A stretch of DNA of 24,367 nt, taken from a virus. Below, one piece after another: positions 15,552 to 21,033 of this stretch (positions within the stretch are counted from its first letter, which is position 1; each line of letters begins with the position of its first letter). The notes below the pieces were generated by a model. The model was not told the origin of the DNA. It was given only the letters and a program-made list of their open reading frames with translations, and did no database searches. The translations under genes were made by a program, and so were the position numbers. The stretch spans positions 1 to 24,367 of IMG/VR virus record IMGVR_UViG_3300015360_000194. One strand, given 5' to 3'.

Positions 15552-17168
15552 ATGGCAACTCCAGTATTAAATAATGGTATCTTCCTTAGAGATACATCTT
15601 ATCAAGTATCCTCACATGTGGATTCTTATCACTTGGTGAATATGTTGAAGAGTGAAGAACCTATGGATCTTGGTCCAGTAGACCTTTGGGCTATGGCACA
15701 GAAAGTAGAAATGCCTCTTTATCAACTATCTTCTTTTGGTGGTAAGAACATCATCATGGTAGATAACGTTAGAGGAGAATACAAATGGGAAACTCCAGTT
15801 GTACAAGATTTACCTTATATCATTGAAGACATTGAACCAACTAACACAACAAAAGGTGTTGATGGTACAACTTTTCATGTTAAGATCAACAAAAGAGAAT
15901 TTGGACATGGTGATATTATCACTTATGACAAATACAATGGAGTTGAGATGTACATAACAGCTGATGACATTCTTCCAATGGGAGATGGATACATCTATAC
16001 TGTACAACTTGTAAACAATGACAATTACAAATTCTTAGAAAATAAATATCTTACTGCAGGTACCAAAGTATTCAGAAAAGGTTCTGCAAGAGGTGAGTAT
16101 GGTGAAAGGTTTTCTGACATCAGAACAGCTACAGGTTTCCGTCAATTTTACAACTATGTAGGTGGAGCTGAAGCACATGTTCACTATTCTATTTCTTCAA
16201 GAGCTGATCTTATGATCAAAGGTGGATTGAATGCTAATGGTTCAATCCCAGTTACTGAAATTTGGAGAACATTTGATAAAAATGTTGATCCTTCAGTTAC
16301 TTCTTTAGAGAACATGGTTACTGTAATGGGTAAAGATTATGTTAAGAAAGCAATGGAAAATGGAAATTTATCCAGAACATTCTTAACTACTATGGAAGCA
16401 GCTCACTTAAGTAAAGTAGCTACTGACATTGAAACTTACTTAATGTGGGGACATGGTGGTAGAATTAAACAAGATGGTCCAGATGATATGAGATTATCAG
16501 TAGGTCTTTGGAGACAACTTGATAACTCCTTCAAAAGGGTTTATAACAAATCAGGATTTACTCTTGATTTATTCAAATCAGAAATTTATAATTTCTATGC
16601 CGGTAAAGTTGAATTCCAAGGTCCAGATCCTAAGAGATCACTTATTGTTCAAACAGGAATTGGTGGAATGAAACTAGTAAATGAAGCTATCAAACGTGAA
16701 GCAGTAAATTCAGGACTTGTAATTAATGCTTCTGATGTAGGAGCTATTACAGGATCAGGAATGGATCTTAACTTTGGATTTGCTTACACTTCTTATGTTA
16801 TCCCTTTCTTGGCTAATGTTAAGTTTGTGTTGAATCCTGCATTTGATAATTTACATACAAATGATATAGAAAATCCAATCATTGATGGAAGACCATTATC
16901 ATCATATTCATTCATCATATTTGATGTTACTGATCATGGTAATGATAATATCTTCTTATTGAAACTATCTTGGGATAACCAATTGAAATGGTTCTACCAA
17001 AATGGAACAATGGACTACATGGGAAGACCTCAAGGTTTCCAATCATCTGGTCAATTTAATGGATACAGAGTTATGATGACACAAACAATGCCGGCTCTTT
17101 GGGTTAAAGATCCAACTAAGGTGTTAAAAATTGTAATGAGAAACCCTATTACTGGATTCAGCTTCTAG
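15552..17168 (+). CDS. Major capsid protein (HK97 fold, crAss-like)
   Basis: The 538-residue protein lies after portal and scaffold and has the size and composition of crAss-like major capsid proteins (about 490-540 residues). The N-terminal arm (residues 1-60, with MDLGPVDLWAMAQKVEMPLYQLSS) leads into a beta-rich E-loop-like region (about 65-170), then the mixed alpha/beta core with FRQFYNYVGG (about 196-205) and a C-terminal domain with DYMGRPQGFQSSGQFNGYRV. Assignment rests on order, size and overall resemblance. It should form the icosahedral shell. Codon use favours the same AT-rich set but with more C-ending codons (AAC, TTC), as expected for a highly expressed gene. An unusual hairpin follows it. 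Confidence 0.88.
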   Translation: MATPVLNNGIFLRDTSYQVSSHVDSYHLVNMLKSEEPMDLGPVDLWAMAQKVEMPLYQLSSFGGKNIIMVDNVRGEYKWETPVVQDLPYIIEDIEPTNTTKGVDGTTFHVKINKREFGHGDIITYDKYNGVEMYITADDILPMGDGYIYTVQLVNNDNYKFLENKYLTAGTKVFRKGSARGEYGERFSDIRTATGFRQFYNYVGGAEAHVHYSISSRADLMIKGGLNANGSIPVTEIWRTFDKNVDPSVTSLENMVTVMGKDYVKKAMENGNLSRTFLTTMEAAHLSKVATDIETYLMWGHGGRIKQDGPDDMRLSVGLWRQLDNSFKRVYNKSGFTLDLFKSEIYNFYAGKVEFQGPDPKRSLIVQTGIGGMKLVNEAIKREAVNSGLVINASDVGAITGSGMDLNFGFAYTSYVIPFLANVKFVLNPAFDNLHTNDIENPIIDGRPLSSYSFIIFDVTDHGNDNIFLLKLSWDNQLKWFYQNGTMDYMGRPQGFQSSGQFNGYRVMMTQTMPALWVKDPTKVLKIVMRNPITGFSF

Positions 17169-17176
17169 TATTACTG

Positions 17177-17230
17177 ACTCTGATCCTGGTCTGCAAGAGA
17201 TGACCTCATAAGCATGACCAGGACTGGAGT
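17177..17230 (+). other. Long interrupted RNA hairpin after the capsid gene
   Basis: ACTC (17177-17180) and TCCTGGTC (17184-17191) pair with GACCAGGA (17216-17223) and GAGT (17227-17230) around a symmetric 3x3 internal loop. The stem can continue with TGC (17192-17194) and GCA (17212-17214) past one bulged T, and a small GAG/CTC stem with a 5-base loop can form at the tip. No T-tract follows, so it is not an intrinsic terminator. It lies nine bases after the capsid stop codon, 36 bases before the next gene. Roles as an mRNA stabiliser or processing site are inferred. Confidence 0.65.
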
Positions 17231-17266
17231 GAGTATAAATATTAATAATTTAAAAACTTAAATAAA

Positions 17267-17692
17267 ATGGCTATAGTTTGTCCAGAATGTCCACAAGACG
17301 CATGTTGTCACTTCAGGCCCTTATCTCCTGATCCATTCCTTAAAAAAGATGCAGATATGGCCTTGGCCAAATTTGGGCATCTTAATCACATCATAGATAT
17401 GCTATGTTGTATTTCTGATACAGTTGCAGCATTAGGTGCTATTTTAAGTGGCACAGCTACTTTAGATTTTCCTAATACACTTACTCAAACATCTTCTGAT
17501 TTAACAATCACTGTAGCAGGAGCAGTAGTAGGTAATGCAGTTTCTTTAGGAACACCTGCTGCTCCAAATGCTAATTCATCTTATACAGCTTTTGTTAGTG
17601 CAGCAGATACAGTAACAGTAAGATTTAACAACTACTCTGCAGGAGCAATTAATCCTGCCAGTGGATCTTTTACAGTAAAAGTATTTCAATAG
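17267..17692 (+). CDS. Capsid decoration or head-fibre protein
   Basis: A 141-residue protein with a Cys-rich, Pro-rich N-terminus (CPECPQDACC, residues 5-14), a short helix (about 28-60) and a C-terminal beta domain (about 63-141). The beta domain has the pattern DLTITVAGAVVGNAVSLG ... DTVTVRF ... INPASGSFTV, which resembles small beta-sandwich ends found on many phage fibre and decoration proteins. The N-terminus would attach to the capsid and the beta domain would point outward. Location right after the major capsid gene supports this. The exact virion position is inferred. Confidence 0.7.
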   Translation: MAIVCPECPQDACCHFRPLSPDPFLKKDADMALAKFGHLNHIIDMLCCISDTVAALGAILSGTATLDFPNTLTQTSSDLTITVAGAVVGNAVSLGTPAAPNANSSYTAFVSAADTVTVRFNNYSAGAINPASGSFTVKVFQ

Positions 17693-17706
17693 ATTTCAAT
17701 TAAGTT

Positions 17707-17730
17707 AAACCAACAATCAAAAAAACCAAC
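17707..17730 (+). repeat. Pair of AAACCAAC leader motifs before the 338-aa gene
   Basis: AAACCAAC occurs at 17707-17714 and again at 17723-17730, separated by an A-rich spacer, and the second copy ends five bases before the ATG at 17736, the same spacing as before the scaffold gene. Confidence 0.55.
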
Positions 17731-17735
17731 AACTA

Positions 17736-18752
17736 ATGAGTAATCTAAACATAGTAGAAAAGTATCCACAGCTAAAGCATGGATCTATATCAGTTAAACC
17801 ATACTTCGATAATTCAATGTCAAACATGGGATTAGAGAAGTATGGTCTTTCTTTACATGATGGTGTATATCATGAAGAACAATTAGCATGTCTTGAGATG
17901 AATGGTGTAAAAAGATATGTTACTGGCCTTAATGAATTTGCTCCAGATGTAAAACTTCTTCCTTCAGAATTAAAAGAAGCAAGAATTAAAGAGATAAGAA
18001 CTATTGTAGCAGAGTGTGAGAAACAACTTTCAGCTAATGTTATAGAAATTGATGACAAAGAATTCTGGAATAAGGTTAAATTACTAAAACCGGATAATCA
18101 TGAATTCTGGAGTCTGATCTCAATTAGATGTGGAAATGAACCTTTATATCTTGAACCTAATAAAGATCCTTATGATCTTATTAAGTTATGTGCTATAGAG
18201 GCAGGTGGTTTTTCTATTGTTGCTAAAAACTATGAGGATGCAAGATCAAGAGCAGTTCCTCCTAAATTCTTTCTTGATAAGTACCAGGAAACAATAAGTA
18301 CTACAACTGAGTATAAAAAACTTAAGAACCGGGCTATTGCAGAACTACAAAAACTATATGATAAGAATGCTACAAAGCTTCTTTATATAGCAAAAGTAGT
18401 AGACACAAACTCGGCACAGTATAAAAAGAGTACTCCAAATGATATTGTCTATGATAACATGGATAGATACATCTCTGGAGAAGGATCAGAAACTAATAAG
18501 AAAAGAGCAGCAAGACAATTTGTAGATACAGCAGAACTAGATATGGAGACTCTTAAATTAAGGGCCCTTATAAAAGATGCTACATTCTATAAAGAGATAG
18601 CTCCTAAATCAGATGGTTTTATCTACCATATTAATTCTAATACATTACTAGGAAGAAATGCATCTGATATTTTGGAATTCTTCAGAAATACTCTTAATGA
18701 TCAAGTATTAAATGCTGTAATGAAAGCAATAGAAAAACAGTGGAACAGTTAG
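17736..18752 (+). CDS. Conserved crAss-like protein, probable virion-associated, function unknown
   Basis: A 338-residue soluble protein with mixed charge and several helical stretches (about 80-105, 190-215, 250-275, 310-335). I recognise no domain; there is no signal peptide or membrane segment. It is placed between the decoration protein and the neck genes, within an unbroken run of structural genes, so a virion or assembly role is likely from context. It is preceded by the A/C-rich leader used for other structural genes, which argues for strong translation. A homing endonuclease gene follows after seven bases. Confidence 0.65.
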   Translation: MSNLNIVEKYPQLKHGSISVKPYFDNSMSNMGLEKYGLSLHDGVYHEEQLACLEMNGVKRYVTGLNEFAPDVKLLPSELKEARIKEIRTIVAECEKQLSANVIEIDDKEFWNKVKLLKPDNHEFWSLISIRCGNEPLYLEPNKDPYDLIKLCAIEAGGFSIVAKNYEDARSRAVPPKFFLDKYQETISTTTEYKKLKNRAIAELQKLYDKNATKLLYIAKVVDTNSAQYKKSTPNDIVYDNMDRYISGEGSETNKKRAARQFVDTAELDMETLKLRALIKDATFYKEIAPKSDGFIYHINSNTLLGRNASDILEFFRNTLNDQVLNAVMKAIEKQWNS

Positions 18753-18759
18753 TGGATCT

Positions 18760-19248
18760 ATGAGTAAAGATAGATCAGAATATTCAAAAGAATGGTATCA
18801 GAAGAATAAAAATAGGATTAAAGAAAGAAATCATATTCATTATTTAAAAAATAAAGTTGAAATTAAAAAAAGAGTAAAAAAATATAGAAATAAGAATCCT
18901 CATATAGTAGATAAATATAACAGGAAGAGAGATAAAATAAGATCTTCTTATGATAAAGAAAGATATAAAAATAGTTATAGAAATAGTATCTATAAAAAGA
19001 AATATAATATATCTTTAGATGATTATAATAAATTATTTATTAATCAATATGGTCAGTGTTTAATATGTAAAATACATCAATCAGAATTAAGTAAAGCATT
19101 AGCAGTAGATCATGATCATAAAACTGGAGAAGTTAGAGGCTTATTATGTAGTAAGTGTAACATCATGTTAGGACTAGTTAATGATGATACTACAATTTTA
19201 CTAAATTTAATAAAGTATTTATCTATAAATAATATTAAAACTAAATAA
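18760..19248 (+). CDS. Endonuclease VII-like HNH homing endonuclease, copy 2
   Basis: A 162-residue paralogue of the gene at 13762-14187. The first 85 residues are strongly basic and Tyr/Lys/Asn-rich. The C-terminal HNH core has CLIC (Cys100, Cys103), VDHDHKTG (His118-His120) and GLLCSKCN (Cys130, Cys133, Asn134). Over the 32-residue core beginning KALA, 23 positions are identical between the two copies, while their N-terminal regions differ, suggesting the same nuclease with different target recognition. It lies between the 338-aa gene and a small gene with no damage to either. Confidence 0.9.
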   Translation: MSKDRSEYSKEWYQKNKNRIKERNHIHYLKNKVEIKKRVKKYRNKNPHIVDKYNRKRDKIRSSYDKERYKNSYRNSIYKKKYNISLDDYNKLFINQYGQCLICKIHQSELSKALAVDHDHKTGEVRGLLCSKCNIMLGLVNDDTTILLNLIKYLSINNIKTK

Positions 19249-19250
19249 CC

Positions 19251-19460
19251 ATGGCAATAAAACAACCTAAGATTCAGAAATTTGATAACAAAGAGTATCT
19301 ATCTGGATTAGTAGATGCATACAATGATATGTATGCAGATCCTAAAGCATATGCTGAATCTAAATATGCAGCTCAGATAAAAGAGCTTGGCCGGGTAAGT
19401 CCTAGGGATGCCAGGTACAAAACAGTAATTCCACAGGATAAGAATAAAATTCCTAATTAA
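19251..19460 (+). CDS. Small basic protein, unknown function
   Basis: A 69-residue protein with a Lys-rich front, a Tyr/Asp/Ala-rich middle (VDAYNDMYADPKAYAESKYA) that looks helical, and a basic C-terminal third. It has no membrane segment and no motif I know. It is the first of three consecutive small genes between homing copy 2 and the ring protein, starting two bases after the homing gene stop. A virion-internal or assembly role is a guess from context. Confidence 0.6.
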   Translation: MAIKQPKIQKFDNKEYLSGLVDAYNDMYADPKAYAESKYAAQIKELGRVSPRDARYKTVIPQDKNKIPN

Positions 19461-19482
19461 TAATAACTAAAACTAAAATATC

Positions 19483-19674
19483 ATGAATTATTCAAACAAA
19501 ACAGAGTCAGCTATTGGTGCTGCTAAATTAGCTGCATATGGTAAAACTGGACAAGGTGTAGGAGGAGTTAAAAATCCTAATCCTATGTCAGTATTTGAGG
19601 CAAATGCTGGACACTATCCATTTTGCCATGAATCAGGAGGTAAAGTAACATTTGATAAATCAAATCGTAAATAA
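19483..19674 (+). CDS. Small Gly/Ala/Lys-rich protein, unknown function
   Basis: A 63-residue protein with a Gly/Ala/Lys-rich first half and a second half containing HYPFCHESGG and a short basic end. It might be unstructured. The leader AACTAAAACTAAAA before its ATG matches other leaders in the window, which supports it being translated. The function is not recognisable. Confidence 0.55.
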   Translation: MNYSNKTESAIGAAKLAAYGKTGQGVGGVKNPNPMSVFEANAGHYPFCHESGGKVTFDKSNRK

Positions 19675-19676
19675 AA

Positions 19677-19796
19677 ATGGCAACTAAAAAACCAGCTTAC
19701 AAAACAGGAGGAATGAAAAATTCAAATTCTTCTGCAAAAGTAAACCCTTCTGTAAAGAAAGGTGTAGCAGTTAAAAAAATGGGTAAAAAGAAGTAG
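19677..19796 (+). CDS. Lys-rich 39-aa basic protein
   Basis: ATG at 19677 opens a 39-codon frame ending in TAG at 19794-19796, right after the previous gene (two bases) and three bases before the ring protein start. The product is very basic (about 13 Lys among 39 residues, no acidic residue) with Ser/Asn/Gly linkers, ending KKMGKKK. This could be a nucleic-acid-binding or virion-packaged peptide. Tight packing on both sides supports it as a real gene despite its size. Confidence 0.6.
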   Translation: MATKKPAYKTGGMKNSNSSAKVNPSVKKGVAVKKMGKKK

Positions 19797-19799
19797 TAG

Positions 19800-20504
19800 A
19801 TGAATAATGCAGCTATTCAAATAAAGGTTAAAGAAAGACTCAACAAGCTTGATAGCAAGGACTATGATAACATAGAATGCTGGCAAATTGTTGAGGCTTT
19901 CAATAAGGCCCAAATTGAATGGTGCAGAAGACAACTAGTAGGTTCTAATATCCTAAGACAAGGAGATGAGCAATCTAAAAGAAGAGTTTCAGATCTTGAG
20001 ACTCTTCTAACTACAGTTTCTATGGAACTTGTACATGCTCCTCTCTTCAGTGAATCAAGTGTATTACCTGCAGATTTTTTAGAGTTTAAAAGGTTGGAGC
20101 TATTTGCAACTAAAGACTGTTGCAAAGAGCCCCGCCTGATAACAGTCTATCTTGGAGAAGAAGCCAATGCTGTTAACTATCTCAAAGATGAAAACAAAAG
20201 ACCAAGTTATGATTGGGGAGAAACCTTTATTACTTTAATAGGAAATAAAGTCAGAGTATATACAGGTGGAGATTTTACAGTAGCATCCACAAAGATGGTG
20301 TACTATACAAAACCCCGGAATATACAGATTATAGGTTGTGTAAGTCTTGAAACACAACAGGTAGTTACAGTTAATGTAACTTCAGAATTAAAAGATGATG
20401 TCATTGAAGTAATCATTGATGACACTGTAGCAATACTAGCAGGTGATATAGAAGCTATGAATCAGTACTCAAGAGAAAGTCAGGCAGCAGAAAAGAATAA
20501 CTAA
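19800..20504 (+). CDS. Neck/tail ring protein candidate (crAss-like)
   Basis: A 234-residue protein. The N-terminal half is helical with the segment LDSKDYDNIECWQIVEAFNKAQIEW (start near 17), followed by an Arg-rich region with RQGDEQSKRRVSDLETLL; the second half is beta-rich (about 110-215: RLITVYLGEE, NKVRVYTGGD, MVYYTKPRNI). This helical then beta layout and the conserved N-terminal block resemble the head-to-tail ring proteins of crAss-like phages, which stack below the portal. The assignment comes from my recollection of the family and from the gene's place in the head-neck region. It is not secure at the level of which ring. Confidence 0.6.
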   Translation: MNNAAIQIKVKERLNKLDSKDYDNIECWQIVEAFNKAQIEWCRRQLVGSNILRQGDEQSKRRVSDLETLLTTVSMELVHAPLFSESSVLPADFLEFKRLELFATKDCCKEPRLITVYLGEEANAVNYLKDENKRPSYDWGETFITLIGNKVRVYTGGDFTVASTKMVYYTKPRNIQIIGCVSLETQQVVTVNVTSELKDDVIEVIIDDTVAILAGDIEAMNQYSRESQAAEKNN

Positions 20505-20513
20505 TTATATTTT

Positions 20514-20942
20514 ATGGACACGATACCAAGAAAATTAGCAAGTATGTCCTCTACAACAGGATCAGTAGATTCTTTAACAGCTGCTTGTGTATCAGAATTA
20601 ATGAATGCTGCAGTATCTTTTCATAAGTTACATCTTAAGATTACTGGCACCGGATCATATGCTGGTCATAAAGCTCTTAATGAAATCTATGATGCATTAC
20701 CAGGACTTGCTGATGATGTAGCAGAAGGATACCAAGGAGCTAGTGAAAAACTTCTAGTTTATACTGAAGTATCACCTAAAATATTGAAGTCTGTAGATGA
20801 TGGAGTAAAGTATCTTAGAGATATGATAGCAATGGTAACAGCTTTACAAGTTAAAATGCCTTATAGTGAGATTATTAATGATCTTGATAATGTAAAAACC
20901 CAATTTAATTCAACAAAATATAAATTAATTTTTCTTAAATAA
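20514..20942 (+). CDS. Ferritin/Dps-like four-helix protein (DUF5856-like)
   Basis: A 142-residue, almost wholly helical protein. Residues 30-75 carry a ferritin/Dps-like pattern: FHKLHLK (His37, His40), HKALNEIYD (His52, Glu57, Asp60), then LADDVAEGYQG (Asp67, Asp68, Glu71), the spacing of metal-binding residues across Dps helices. Similar proteins (DUF5856, as I remember the name) occur in crAss-like and T4-like phages; their role is not established. Iron handling, DNA protection, or a structural use of the four-helix fold are all possible. It is the last gene before an AT-rich promoter candidate, nine bases after the ring protein gene. Confidence 0.7.
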   Translation: MDTIPRKLASMSSTTGSVDSLTAACVSELMNAAVSFHKLHLKITGTGSYAGHKALNEIYDALPGLADDVAEGYQGASEKLLVYTEVSPKILKSVDDGVKYLRDMIAMVTALQVKMPYSEIINDLDNVKTQFNSTKYKLIFLK

Positions 20943-21033
20943 AATAATTAATATTTTATTTGGATTTTAAATTTATTATCTTTATATTATAATATGTGTA
21001 TAAATTTTGTGTATAACTAAAAACTAAAAAACA
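20943..21033 (+). promoter_or_regulatory. AT-rich leader with tandem TGTGTATAA, probable promoter
   Basis: This 91-base gap is nearly all A and T. It holds TTTG at 20959-20962 and TATCTTTA at 20977-20984, which resemble the Bacteroides -33 and -7 elements but are too close together (14 bases) for the usual 19-21. Two exact copies of TGTGTATAA (20995-21003, 21008-21016) follow, then the leader AACTAAAAACTA shared with the 3194 gene. A promoter for the large virion gene is likely; the exact elements are uncertain. Confidence 0.45.

Noticed and set aside
17177-17230. Rho-independent terminator after the capsid gene
   Set aside because: The hairpin is long and has internal loops, and it is followed by GAGTATAAATATT with no T-run.
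20943-20965. Terminator after the ferritin-like gene
   Set aside because: AAAAT...ATTTT can pair, but the stem is only A-T, five base pairs long, and not stable enough to call.
20995-21016. CRISPR-like or origin iteron array
   Set aside because: Only two short copies are present, with a 4-base spacer, far too few for either.
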